A stretch of 48,466 bases of DNA from Algicola sp. (GCA_018222835.1 JAAEZN010000016.1:328-48793), one strand, 5' to 3'. Numbered from the stretch's first letter, positions 1 to 7,764 are shown. Numbers and translations: made by a program. The notes: generated by a model from the letters alone, not told the origin.

Positions 1-684
1 AGATAAAATATCCAAAATACCATCAATTTCCAATTGTAACGAACTATTGATCAACTTCTGTTCTGGGCTGCCAAACTCATCGGAACGCATTACGTCATGC
101 AGGTTTAGACCTCCATCCCCAATCATCAATGGTTCATCCATTGAAAGGGGCCAGGAAGAGTGCTTTAAGCATATTTGAATCTCCGATAGTGAAAAATCGA
201 TCAGTTCAGCTATTTCATCTGCTGTTGGTGGTCTTTGGTGAACTTGTTCAAAATGGGAAGAAACATTTTTTATCTTATTGATCACGTTGATTTTGTTCAA
301 GGGCAATCTGACCATCCTTGATTTTTCCGTAAGCGCCTGTATTATTCCCTGGCGTATCCACCACACTGCATAGGAAATGAACTTGAAACCACGTGTCTCA
401 TCAAATTTGGATGCTGCTCTGACTAACCCAACATTCCCTTCATTAATGAGATCATGCAAATTGAGCCCCCTTGATTGGTACTGTTTCGCTACGGACACAA
501 CAAATCGTAAATTGGCGGACACCAACTTTTCTAGAGCTTCGTTATCTCCTTGCCTTATGCGAACTGCCAAATCAACCTCTTCCTCTTCGGTTACCATTGG
601 AATTCGACTTATATCACTAAGATACTTGTTCAGGGAAAGGGTATCCCTTGTTGTTATTTGCTTTGATATGGTAAGAGATCTCAT
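1..684 (-). CDS. RpoD-family sigma-70 factor (partial, C-terminus outside window)
   Basis: The gene starts at 684 (ATG) and runs leftward off the window after 228 codons, so the end of region 3 and region 4 are missing. The translation shows sigma-70 regions 1.2 to 3: an N-terminal segment SLNKYLSDISRIPMVTEEEE, then region 2 with NLRFVVSVAKQYQ, DLINEGNVGL and the highly conserved FDETRGFKFISYAVWWIRQ core-binding and promoter-melting stretch. It would direct RNA polymerase to promoters. It is the short Bacteroidota RpoD type without a large region 1.1. Several positions differ from what I know of the housekeeping flavobacterial RpoD (for example NVGLVRAASKF where NLGLIKAAQRF is usual), so I infer a second, paralogous sigma factor. 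It lies downstream of the bS21 paralogue and the NYN gene on the same strand, only 15 bp after the latter. Confidence 0.9.
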   Translation of the reverse strand, partial: MRSLTISKQITTRDTLSLNKYLSDISRIPMVTEEEEVDLAVRIRQGDNEALEKLVSANLRFVVSVAKQYQSRGLNLHDLINEGNVGLVRAASKFDETRGFKFISYAVWWIRQGIIQALTEKSRMVRLPLNKINVINKIKNVSSHFEQVHQRPPTADEIAELIDFSLSEIQICLKHSSWPLSMDEPLMIGDGGLNLHDVMRSDEFGSPEQKLINSSLQLEIDGILDILS

Positions 685-699
685 AGGTTTTGTTTTTCA

Positions 700-1434
700 T
701 TAGGCCATCGTCCTTACATAAATCAAGTTTCCATTGCCCTTTGGATTTTTTCTAGACCCTATTTCGATTTGACCGATGGATTTGACCAAAGGTGTAAGTT
801 TTCGGAACCCATAGTTTCTTGCATCAAAATTGGGTTGTTTCTTTTGCAACAACGTCCCTACCTCACCCAAGAAGGCCCAACCTTCCTCATCCTCCACATC
901 GGCAATGGTGGAAAGTATAAGATCAATAACCTTTGGGGTGATTTTATCAATCTTGTTTTTATCACTTTTCTCAGGAGTATTGGACTCTCCCACATGGGTC
1001 TTATGAAGTATCTCAAGGTATATGAACTTGTCGCATGAAACGATAAAGGGGTCTGGGGTCTTTCGTTCCCCAATGCCAAAAACTGTCATTCCCGCCTCTC
1101 TTAGCCGTATGGCCAGCCGCGTAAAATCACTGTCACTGGAAACTAGGGAAAAACCATTCACCTTACCGGAATACAGTATATCCATTGCATCAATGATCAT
1201 GGCACTGTCCGTTGAATTCTTACCGGTGGTATACCCATATTGTTGCACAGGGGTAATGGCATTTTTTAAAAGGACATCTTTCCATTTTGTCAAACTTGGC
1301 TTTGTCCAATCACCATAGATTCTTTTGATACTTGGATTCCCATATTTGGCAATCTCTTCCAACATTTCCTTCACATATTTGGAAGGGATATTGTCACCGT
1401 CTATTAAGACGGCTAGGTTTAAATCTTTGTCCAT
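700..1434 (-). CDS. NYN-domain protein with C-terminal OST-HTH/LOTUS domain (LabA/DUF88-like)
   Basis: 244 aa from the ATG at 1434. An ATG five codons upstream (1449) is in frame, but the downstream ATG has a GAGGAG Shine-Dalgarno 7 nt ahead, so I prefer it. Residues 1-140 form a NYN (PIN-like) nuclease-fold domain: LAVLIDGDNIP near the N-terminus, NSTDSAMIIDAMD in the middle and FSLVSSDSDFTRLA, which together supply the acidic cluster of the family. The C-terminal 75 residues (AFLGEVGTLLQKKQPNFDAR, then FRKLTPLVKS) match the winged-helix OST-HTH/LOTUS pattern. Such proteins are thought to bind or cut RNA in the cytoplasm; the substrate here is unknown. It follows the bS21 paralogue by 4 bp and precedes the sigma-factor gene, suggesting one operon with an expression or RNA role. 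Confidence 0.85.
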   Translation of the reverse strand: MDKDLNLAVLIDGDNIPSKYVKEMLEEIAKYGNPSIKRIYGDWTKPSLTKWKDVLLKNAITPVQQYGYTTGKNSTDSAMIIDAMDILYSGKVNGFSLVSSDSDFTRLAIRLREAGMTVFGIGERKTPDPFIVSCDKFIYLEILHKTHVGESNTPEKSDKNKIDKITPKVIDLILSTIADVEDEEGWAFLGEVGTLLQKKQPNFDARNYGFRKLTPLVKSIGQIEIGSRKNPKGNGNLIYVRTMA

Positions 1435-1438
1435 AAAA

Positions 1439-1633
1439 TCACTCCTCATTCTTTTTTAAATATTCCTTTCTATGGATTGCCTTTTTCAGGCCCTCCCTTC
1501 TCTCCTCGGATTTTTTAGTAAACTCCTGATTGTCCCTGATACGTTTCAATTGTTGGGTGTTCCTCACCTTGTTCCTATACCTTTTTAAGGCTCTTTCTAT
1601 GTTCTCGCCTGGAACTATCTTAATTATCAGCAT
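1439..1633 (-). CDS. rpsU: Small ribosomal subunit protein bS21, divergent paralogue
   Basis: 64 aa, the normal length for flavobacterial bS21. The N-terminus MLIIKIVPGENIERALKRY is nearly canonical (usual form MLIIPVKEGENIDRALKRY). The C-terminal half is very basic but diverges from the usual RAxIQKAAYIQ-type sequence: the position equivalent to the conserved Tyr54 of the flavobacterial protein is His54 here (LKKAIHRKEY). In Bacteroidota ribosomes bS21 helps to hold the anti-SD tail of 16S rRNA. This copy has no obvious SD of its own. It leads the small minus-strand operon with the NYN protein and a sigma factor. I infer a second copy, because the housekeeping gene is usually closer to the consensus. 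Confidence 0.85.
   Translation of the reverse strand: MLIIKIVPGENIERALKRYRNKVRNTQQLKRIRDNQEFTKKSEERREGLKKAIHRKEYLKKNEE
1442..1447 (-). promoter_or_regulatory. Strong Shine-Dalgarno of the NYN gene
   Basis: GAGGAG on the minus strand lies 7 nt before the ATG at 1434 and overlaps the last codons of the bS21 paralogue. Strong SD sites are rare in Bacteroidota because the anti-SD tail of 16S rRNA is sequestered on the 30S subunit. This one decides the start choice for the NYN gene and may also be functionally meaningful next to a bS21 gene. Confidence 0.6.
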
Positions 1634-2326
1634 ATTTTCTTGTCATTACTTATTATTTAAATCCTGCCATTAAGGGCCAATATTTACACATTGGACTCTT
1701 TTTCAGGGATATGGCGGATTCCCTGGCATATACAAAATTTTGGACTTTGACCTGTTTGGTCTGGTCTTAAAAATGTGAATATTGGTTCAAGCAAAAAATA
1801 ACTAAGAAGTGGCCCTTTGTGAATTGTAAATGGGAAAGGGGAGGGCTATCTTTTTATTTAAGGATTGGAGCAATCATCGTCCATAACCCGTGATGCGCTG
1901 TAAAGGAAAGGATTTAAATTGGAATTGAACCCGTTTGTTCCGTTTATTTTATGATAAGGAATCATCCGATTTTTAATGTGGAAAATCATTTTTTTGATTC
2001 CAATGGCAATTCAATCTGTAAAACAATTCGCGCCTCAAAATACTTATTTTCAACAATTAACACAGTATTGGGGAATGCTGACCAAATAAATGGTAAGTTT
2101 GTGAGGTTAAAATTCAGAAAGCCCAAGTCAATTTAGTCTTCGCAGATCCTCGATTCATTTTCAGCTCTCTTCTTTTTAATTTATAACGTAGTCAAATATT
2201 TTAAGCCAAACGTTAAGGATGGTGACGCCTTTATGGATTCGGACGATTATGTAATGGTCCCCATATTTGGATAATTCTTCAACATGCCCATGCCAATTGC
2301 GCTTATCAATTATCCCTTTATATCAC
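1634..2326. other. Intergenic, AT-rich, no convincing gene
   Basis: This gap separates the divergent bS21 operon and the desaturase gene, so it should hold both promoters. A 61-codon open frame at 1951-2136 (plus) has no recognisable motif. I did not find a clear -7 TAnnTTTG box at a persuasive position, nor a terminator. Confidence 0.4.
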
Positions 2327-3454
2327 ATGCGTGAGCAATACCAAACCGCAATTAATGGCATTAACAAGCCAAGATTTTCAAAAAATTCAAATTCTGATTT
2401 TTCAAAAACCCTAAGAAACCGGGTCAGCACCTATTTTAAAACAAACAATATCAGTAGACATGCCAACAAAAGTATGGTTTTGAAGACCATGGTCATGCTC
2501 ACTGTTTATTTTGTCCCCTTGATTTTCATAAACATAGGGATGGTTTCCGCTCCCTTGTTACTTTTTGGTATTTATATAATAAGTGGAATAGGAATGGCCG
2601 GAATAGGAATGGGCATTATGCACGATGCCATCCATGGATCTTACTCCAAAAACCAAAAAGTGAACACATATCTTGGGTACACCATGAACCTCATAGGAGG
2701 TAACGCCGCTGTTTGGAAAATCCAACACAATGTACTCCATCATACCTATACCAATATAGAGGGGGCCGACGATGACATCAACGCTCCTTTTTTCCTTCGG
2801 TTTTCCCCACATGCCAAAAAAAATGGCCTCCATAGATTCCAATATTTGTATGTATGGTTCTTTTATGGCCTATCCACGGTCTCTTGGATAACCACCAAAG
2901 ACTTCATAAGATTTGATCGGTATCGGAAAATGGGATTCTTCAACAGAAAGAATGGTTATAGAAATGCACTCATGAAGATTGTTGGATGGAAGTTGATCTA
3001 CTTTTCGTATGCCTTGATTATACCCTTGTTGGTCGTGCCTCTGGCCCCATGGATCATCGTTCTGGCTTTTCTCAGCATGCATTTTGTTACAGGTCTACTG
3101 ATAAGCATCGTATTTCAAGTGGCGCACATCATGCCAAATACGGAATTTCCGTTGCCTAATGAAGATGGGGTAATTTCAAGTGACTGGGCAGACCACCAAC
3201 TGGCCACAACAACTAATTTTTCTCCCAAAAGCAGGATATTTTCATGGCTGATTGGTGGGTTGAACTATCAGGTGGAGCATCATCTATTGCCCAATGTCTG
3301 TCATATCCATTACAGAAAAATATCTAGTATCGTAGCAGATACTGCCAAGGAATTTGGGATTCCTTATAATACAAAAAGAACATTTATCGCCGCCATTATC
3401 GACCATATTGGAGTTTTACGAAAGTTAGGAAAGGTACAACCTGTTCATACCTGA
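2327..3454 (+). CDS. Membrane fatty acid desaturase (COG3239-type, acyl-CoA/acyl-lipid)
   Basis: 375 aa from the ATG at 2327; a TTG 20 codons upstream is possible but its extra residues look non-coding. The three histidine boxes of di-iron membrane desaturases are present: HDAIH early, HNVLHH about 35 residues later and QVEHH near the C-terminus. Hydrophobic spans precede the first box (MLTVYFVPLIFINI, then a Gly-rich span) and lie between boxes two and three. The enzyme would insert a double bond into membrane acyl chains using O2 and an electron carrier. The variant QxxHH box is also found in front-end desaturases, but position specificity cannot be read from sequence. A cold-shock gene follows 70 bp downstream, so the pair may respond together to low temperature; this is inference. 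Confidence 0.9.
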   Translation: MREQYQTAINGINKPRFSKNSNSDFSKTLRNRVSTYFKTNNISRHANKSMVLKTMVMLTVYFVPLIFINIGMVSAPLLLFGIYIISGIGMAGIGMGIMHDAIHGSYSKNQKVNTYLGYTMNLIGGNAAVWKIQHNVLHHTYTNIEGADDDINAPFFLRFSPHAKKNGLHRFQYLYVWFFYGLSTVSWITTKDFIRFDRYRKMGFFNRKNGYRNALMKIVGWKLIYFSYALIIPLLVVPLAPWIIVLAFLSMHFVTGLLISIVFQVAHIMPNTEFPLPNEDGVISSDWADHQLATTTNFSPKSRIFSWLIGGLNYQVEHHLLPNVCHIHYRKISSIVADTAKEFGIPYNTKRTFIAAIIDHIGVLRKLGKVQPVHT

Positions 3455-3524
3455 TAGAGGGGTCATAATAAAACAACAAATAAAAACAAACATTGAATAG
3501 AATATTAATTTTAAACATAAAGTA

Positions 3525-3722
3525 ATGCAAGAAGGAACAGTAAAATTTTTTAACGAAGCAAAGGGTTTTGGCTTTATTCAGCCCAATGATTCCAATGATG
3601 ATGTATTTGTGCACCAAACTGGTCTCATAGATAAAATCCGTGAAAACGATAAGGTGAAATATACAATGGAAAGAGGCCAGAAGGGCATGAACGCCGTAAA
3701 TGTCGAATTATTGATCAGTTAG
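3525..3722 (+). CDS. Cold-shock domain protein (CspA family)
   Basis: 65 aa, the standard single-domain length. It contains the nucleic-acid binding motifs RNP1 (KGFGFI) and RNP2 (VFVH) on the five-stranded OB fold beginning GTVKFFNEAKGFGFI. It binds single-stranded RNA or DNA and is likely an RNA chaperone in the cytoplasm. The gene stands 70 bp after the desaturase and is closed by an obvious hairpin terminator, so it can be a monocistron or the end of a two-gene unit. Nothing is missing or unusual. Confidence 0.95.
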   Translation: MQEGTVKFFNEAKGFGFIQPNDSNDDVFVHQTGLIDKIRENDKVKYTMERGQKGMNAVNVELLIS

Positions 3723-3743
3723 ATTCTATAATCCAAGAACAAT

Positions 3744-3773
3744 AAAAACCATCTTTAAAAGATGGTTTTTTTT
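3744..3773 (+). terminator. Rho-independent terminator after the csp gene
   Basis: Stem CCATCT/AGATGG with a 5-nt loop, flanked by A-run and followed by eight T residues, starting 22 bp after the cold-shock stop codon. Confidence 0.85.
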
Positions 3774-4097
3774 ATGGGAACTTTTTCCAATTCATCGTAA
3801 ACCCTTTACCAAAAAAGAATAGGCCTCAGTAACCTTGGAATTCTGATTTGTCGTATACTGATCAAGCTAAAAAAATAAAAATGCCAGAACAGTTACGCAA
3901 ACAGAAATGAAAAGAGTAGTTGAATTGAAAGTGCTGTATAACCAATTGTGAGCCAACCTCCCCCCCCAGTTTCATAGAATGGTCATAGTAATTGTATTGG
4001 TGCTTTTCAATCATAAAATACCTATAAAAACCTCTTAAACAGCTTATTATGAAATGAATCAGAATGAACTTGGCAATTATTGACTCCATAACAAAAT
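3774..4097. other. Intergenic, no gene recognised
   Basis: AT-rich non-coding stretch between convergent units. It includes a run of eight C at about 3960-3967. A 79-codon minus-strand frame at 3862-4101 has no protein-like composition and was not accepted. Confidence 0.4.
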
Positions 4098-4313
4098 TCA
4101 ATTATGTTGCTTTTTTATTATCGATATGCCACTTATATAGGGGCGAAGCTCACTATCAAAATAAAGCAACTCATTAGCCGTTGAATCATTTTGAATGGCG
4201 CAGTGGTAGATTTTACGTATGTACAATCGTACTACAAGAAGGACACTGGGCCGTACCTTTGCGTAAACAAGATCTCCTTTTTTATATCTTTTTGTCATGT
4301 TATTCTTTTTCAT
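4098..4313 (-). CDS. Small conserved Bacteroidota protein of unknown function
   Basis: About 71 aa from the ATG at 4313; an ATG at 4298 is equally possible. The sequence YKKGDLVYAKVRPSVLLVVR, then IYHCAIQND and ELLYFDSELRPY, matches a short flavobacterial family I recognise by pattern (GDxVYAKxxPxxxLVVRR...YYC...EL.xFExEL), which has an SH3-like barrel look and no assigned role. No signal peptide or membrane segment is visible. It lies 32 bp downstream of the cupin gene on the same strand, probably cotranscribed. Confidence 0.65.
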   Translation of the reverse strand: MKKNNMTKRYKKGDLVYAKVRPSVLLVVRLYIRKIYHCAIQNDSTANELLYFDSELRPYISGISIIKKQHN

Positions 4314-4345
4314 TGGCAATGTTTTATGTAGATGAAATCGATACG

Positions 4346-4678
4346 TCATTCATTTTTTATAGTGGTACATAACATCTTAAATTTATGATTTGCTTCAAAG
4401 GAGCAGAGTGTAAATGCAGGTATAATTATGGAATCCCCACTCCGCATAAAAGTAGAATTGCCGTTTATGACGACCTCGGCCTTTCCTTCAATGATATGGA
4501 TGAATCGAATAAAAGGTGATTCATTATGAGACAACACCTTACCAAAATCAAATGCGAAAGCCTGTATGATACAGTTGTTCTGGACACTTATGTTTTTTAC
4601 CACGATGGCATTGGAATTGAACTCCAGTATATCCGCTAAGTTAAATGTCTTGGATTCCTCAAACTCACCCTTTTCCAT
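4346..4678 (-). CDS. Small cupin-domain protein
   Basis: 110 aa with one cupin barrel. The second half, HIIEGKAEVVING followed by MRSGDSIIIPAFTLCSFEA, is the familiar cupin pattern (EGxxxxxxxG...xxGDxxxIP). The usual HxH metal ligands of cupin motif 1 are not evident; only HNESPF precedes the EG turn. It may therefore be a ligand-binding rather than an enzymatic cupin. It resembles the N-terminal sensor half of AraC regulators, but no HTH is attached. It precedes the small gene at 4098-4313 on the same strand. Confidence 0.75.
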   Translation of the reverse strand: MEKGEFEESKTFNLADILEFNSNAIVVKNISVQNNCIIQAFAFDFGKVLSHNESPFIRFIHIIEGKAEVVINGNSTFMRSGDSIIIPAFTLCSFEANHKFKMLCTTIKNE

Positions 4679-4709
4679 ATTTAAAATAATATAAGATTAG
4701 TATCTCCCC

Positions 4710-4826
4710 TTATTCCGATCTATTTTTGGCATTTCGCTTGGCCTTTTTGGCTGCCTTTTTTTCTTTAGGGGTCTTTGAAGGTGGTGTTTTTCCTGACTTT
4801 TTCTTTCCTTCTCTTTCTTTTGACAT
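4710..4826 (-). CDS. Tiny lysine-rich conserved protein
   Basis: 38 aa, below common gene-calling limits. It reads MSKEREGKKKSGKTPPSKT, then PKEKKAAKKAKRNAKNRSE and TAA. The composition is extremely basic and probably disordered, with the KTPPxKTxKEKKAAKKAK pattern that I recognise from many flavobacterial genomes as a conserved small protein of unknown function. It ends 32 bp before the cupin start on the same strand. An ATG and a purine-rich leader are present. A nucleic-acid or ribosome association is only a guess. Confidence 0.6.
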   Translation of the reverse strand: MSKEREGKKKSGKTPPSKTPKEKKAAKKAKRNAKNRSE

Positions 4827-5015
4827 AGTGTATTTATTTAAGTTATCATTACTTTATAGCAATGTGCTTGCCAGTACGAGCATTGTTATGAACAGAATAA
4901 AATAGATGACACATTTTCTCACAACTCAATGTTTATTGTTGGCTTAGGATAATTGGACTGGCTGGAACAATGATTGCAAAATGTTCTTTTGGGCTGGAGG
5001 AAAGTAACACCAAGA

Positions 5016-5050
5016 AAAAAGAGCAGTGTTTTTTAGTTCCTGCTCTTTTT
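5016..5050 (-). terminator. Rho-independent terminator for minus-strand transcripts
   Basis: Perfect 11-bp inverted repeat AAAAAGAGCAG / CTGCTCTTTTT with a 13-nt loop. On the minus strand it ends in a T6 run, so it likely ends transcripts coming from the AraC gene (5399-5959) and any small gene at 5135-5341. The plus-strand tail (T5) would also work. Confidence 0.75.
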
Positions 5051-5134
5051 AGGGCTTCTAAAAATTTAAAAGCACGTATCAACAAATTAAATTGCTTCAA
5101 AGCATATGAGTCAACATTGCATTAAAGATTACTT

Positions 5135-5341
5135 TCAATTATTTTTAATTCGAATCAACCCAGGCACTAAACTTTTGTGCAATTCACTTTCTTCTTCATT
5201 TTTTAATCTTAGGCCTTCAATGATCGGATTGGAAAGACTGAGAAGTTTTCCTAGAATCCCTTTAACCGATATATTCTTTTTAAATATGTCCATAGCATGG
5301 TTTGTTATCAAGCTGATTATATAATTATCAGCAATAAACAA
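5135..5341 (-). CDS. Possible small protein, unrecognised
   Basis: Up to 68 codons from a TTG, or 52 from an internal ATG (MDIFKKNISVKG). The frame is charged at the C-terminus and has a hydrophobic patch at the N-terminus, but I recognise no family. It lies between the AraC gene and a terminator on the same strand, which is the only support. An overlapping plus-strand frame at 5106-5324 competes and looks worse. Confidence 0.25.
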   Translation of the reverse strand: MFIADNYIISLITNHAMDIFKKNISVKGILGKLLSLSNPIIEGLRLKNEEESELHKSLVPGLIRIKNN

Positions 5342-5398
5342 AGGTGCGATAGAATTAGGTGGGGTTTGCTACATAAATAATATTAAACTTTACATATA

Positions 5399-5959
5399 TC
5401 ACAGGTTTTCCAAGTTTTGCGTCCTTTTTTCCTTTAACTTTTTATAATAGGAGGGTGTGAGACCGGTGACTTTTTTGAATTGATTGGAGAGATGTGCGGA
5501 GCTACTATAATGAAGTTTATATGCTATTTCGGTAAGATTGAGTTCGTCATATAAAAGCAACTCTTTTACTCTTTCGATTTTGTGTTTAATGATATAATGC
5601 TGCAAAGTGATTCCCTTCACTTCAGAAAACGTGTTGGACAAATACGTGTAGTCATACCCTAATTTTTCACTTAAATACCCGGAGTAATTGGTTTTTGGGA
5701 TCTCATCGGTATGATGGATCATTTCGATTATTGCATTCTTGATTTTTTCAATCAATATGCTCTTTTTGTCATCCAATAATTCCAGTCCAGACTTCAGCAG
5801 ATTATTTTTGAGTTGGATTCTCTTTTCATGGGTAATCTCCTCCTTAGTTTCCACCATGCCCAGATTCAATGTAACATAATCAAGTCCCAACTTTGTCAAT
5901 TCTTCCTTTACCAACATTTTGCAGCGAAGACTGACCATGTATTTTATATATAGTTTCAT
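5399..5959 (-). CDS. AraC-family transcriptional regulator
   Basis: 186 aa. The C-terminal ~100 residues carry the two HTH units of AraC proteins: YLSEKLGYDYTYLSNTFSEV with LQHYIIKHKIERVKELL, then LTEIAYKLHYSSSAHLSNQF followed by KKVTGLTPSYYK, the classical family signature. The N-terminal ~85 residues (MKLYIKYMVSLRCKMLVKEE, then LGLDYVTLNLG) are those of a compact flavobacterial subgroup often found near stress or metal genes. The Cys at residue 13 (RCKM) recurs in that subgroup as I remember it. It has no cupin sensor, so the ligand is unknown. No adjacent target operon is obvious. Confidence 0.9.
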   Translation of the reverse strand: MKLYIKYMVSLRCKMLVKEELTKLGLDYVTLNLGMVETKEEITHEKRIQLKNNLLKSGLELLDDKKSILIEKIKNAIIEMIHHTDEIPKTNYSGYLSEKLGYDYTYLSNTFSEVKGITLQHYIIKHKIERVKELLLYDELNLTEIAYKLHYSSSAHLSNQFKKVTGLTPSYYKKLKEKRTQNLENL

Positions 5960-6639
5960 TCATACATTCATTTTGAATGTTCTTTCTCAATTCCAAGGAT
6001 TTGGTCAATAAACTTTTGACTGTCTAAACTTTCTCAAACACCAACCGATAATGATCAATTATTTTCTTTTCAAAGCATTATGTTCTCTAATCATGACATA
6101 GATGTCACTTCTATGTAAAACATCAAAGCTTATATAGGAAACACGACTTTTTTTTGATTCCTGTATTCTGAAGTATTTGTAAATAGATGTGCACCCCCTT
6201 TTCTCTACGGGCAATAGGATATTAGTGATACTTTAGAAAAGGGGGTTAACAATACATATGTATAAAGATAGGTATTAAACTCTTCTCCCTAACCACGTAT
6301 CTTGGGAATACTCAAATATCAGTTATCAATTGATAAAATACGACAGCTACAGTTTACGCCTCTAATGCAGAGATTTCAATTACGCTTTACTGCTGATAAT
6401 TAAATTGTTATAGGGTTAGGGCCTTTAGAGAATCTGTGACTAAATTTATCATAAGACTGGACAGGTCCCGAAGTTTTAGAGTGGTAATTTTATCGTTTTT
6501 AATCTTAATAACCATCACTTTTACGTCAATTCTGAAAAGATATAAACCTTATAATGAATTGATCTTCATGGTTTTAAAGAACTTTGAAAAGGAACAACTA
6601 AACCACATAGTTCAAAAGAGAACATAGGTGCTGTTGATA
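5960..6639. other. Non-coding accessory stretch with an inverted repeat
   Basis: No convincing gene. The 63-codon frame at 6436-6627 has one hydrophobic run but no family. The stretch holds a perfect 12-bp inverted repeat (6193-6204 and 6235-6246) and leads into decayed coding sequence. Confidence 0.4.
6193..6246. repeat. 12-bp perfect inverted repeat
   Basis: ACCCCCTTTTCT (6193-6204) and AGAAAAGGGGGT (6235-6246), separated by 30 nt. No T-run follows in either direction, so it is not a standard terminator. Confidence 0.7.
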
Positions 6640-6796
6640 TAAAATTGACTAAAATGGATTTGGCAGAACTGCAACAGGCCTTAATGAAGATAGACATTGT
6701 GGGAGATAGTTATCCAGCCAATTTGCAAAGCAGGGTGGGTTAATAGGGTGAACGGTTCTCATGGATATTGGAAAGTAACATACTAACACATTCCAA

Positions 6797-7150
6797 TTGG
6801 TCCAATGTTTCCTTTATCTTTTGGACGAACAATTACCGCTTCAACGGACCCATTATTTGGAACGGAGGCCTTCGTATTATGGGGAAAGTCTGAAGGTGCA
6901 TGTCAATTATTTGAACAGAGTGCTAAAGCGTCACTTGGGTAGGACAACGGCCCAAATTATCTCTGATAATGTTTTTAAGGAAGCGAAGTGATTGCTGCGG
7001 GAAACCACCTAGAGTATCACCGAGATTGCTTTCGCCCTTGGTTTTTCAGAGCCTAACCATTTCAGTCATTTTTTTAAAAAAAGGAAGGTCGATCACCAGT
7101 TCAATTTCGTGGGGAATGATGATTTAAAACGGCACTTTTACTATGAGTAA
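6797..7150 (+). pseudogene. Decayed AraC-family regulator (C-terminal HTH part)
   Basis: The frame from 6797 encodes recognisable AraC sequence: YLLDEQLPLQRTHYL, ESLKVHVNYLNRVLKRHLGR, TTAQIISDNVFKEAK, then stops at 6989-6991 (TGA) and 7010-7012 (TAG), and continues SITEIAFALGFSEPNHFSHF and FKKRKVD to TAA at 7148. These pieces align in order with the usual flavobacterial AraC pattern (VHVNxLNRxLK..GxTTxxII...AxxLL...SxxEIAFxLGFxExxHFxxFFKK). An upstream in-frame TAA at 6776 and a frame change mean the N-terminal sensor part is also damaged. The motif after GxTP is lost. It is clearly non-functional. Confidence 0.85.
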
Positions 7151-7333
7151 CTAAATTCCCTAATGAAGGTGGATTTCTAAAAATTATATTACTTTTACAT
7201 AGTAAAACACCCATAAGTTTTGCCTCTGAACGTGCTGTTTTATAGACAGTTTAGAGTTCGGTTAATCAGTATTAGAAAACAGTATAAAGTATTGACTGCA
7301 AGGTAGTTGAAAATGCTACTTTCTTCCAGTCAT

Positions 7334-7375
7334 CCCGACACCTTGAACCCTCTGTATTTACAGGGGGTTTTCGTT
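7334..7375 (+). terminator. Orphan terminator-like hairpin
   Basis: AACCCTCTGTA, loop TTT, then TACAGGGGGTTTTCG: a stem with one G-T wobble and a short T-run. No intact gene precedes it on the plus strand; it may be the leftover terminator of the lost gene or marks an old integration junction. Confidence 0.5.
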
Positions 7376-7704
7376 TTCTTACCCTCCCATTTTTGAAATA
7401 TAAATGCAACAAGTATTCCGATTATCACCAGTTTTTACCGAAAATATAGACATTCATTGAGAAAGTATTGAGATTTCAAACCACTCATGATAACTGCCGA
7501 AATCATAGTTCTTGCTAGGAATAGGACATCCAAGGAAAAGGATATGGCCTTTGCTTCTTAAAACTATGGGTGTAAAGGCTCCCAATATACCGACCAACAA
7601 AGTACAGATGGCGGCCAGATCATAAAAATCCTTGGAAAGGGCATCAGTAAGACCAGAGGTACAGGTGAGCACATGGGGCTACTGAAATCCAAGAAGTAGG
7701 TTGC

Positions 7705-7764
7705 GCCCTATCGGTTTTTCGCTTCACGCTAATCTAACGGGACACTACAACAACCCGATAGGGC
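7705..7764. repeat. 10-bp inverted repeat
   Basis: GCCCTATCGG (7705-7714) and CCGATAGGGC (7755-7764), 40 nt apart, perfect. It is GC-rich against an AT-rich background. It might be a remnant of a mobile-element end or a structured RNA; no transposase is near. Confidence 0.6.

Noticed and set aside
377-703. 108-codon plus-strand open frame
   Set aside because: It is the antisense of the sigma-factor gene, whose translation shows unmistakable region 2 motifs.
1951-2136. 61-codon plus-strand frame before the desaturase
   Set aside because: No family, no leader features and no neighbour that would need it; composition is like the AT-rich spacer.
3862-4101. 79-codon minus-strand frame
   Set aside because: Composition dominated by Phe, Ile and Cys codons from AT-rich DNA, contains a poly-Gly/poly-C oddity, and no recognisable motif.
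6436-6627. 63-codon plus-strand frame with a hydrophobic run
   Set aside because: Could be a tiny membrane protein, but there is no RBS, homologue pattern or operon partner visible; the surrounding region is decaying.
7454-7672. 72-codon minus-strand frame with a hydrophobic middle
   Set aside because: Reading it on either strand gives no family; it lies in repeat-like accessory sequence.
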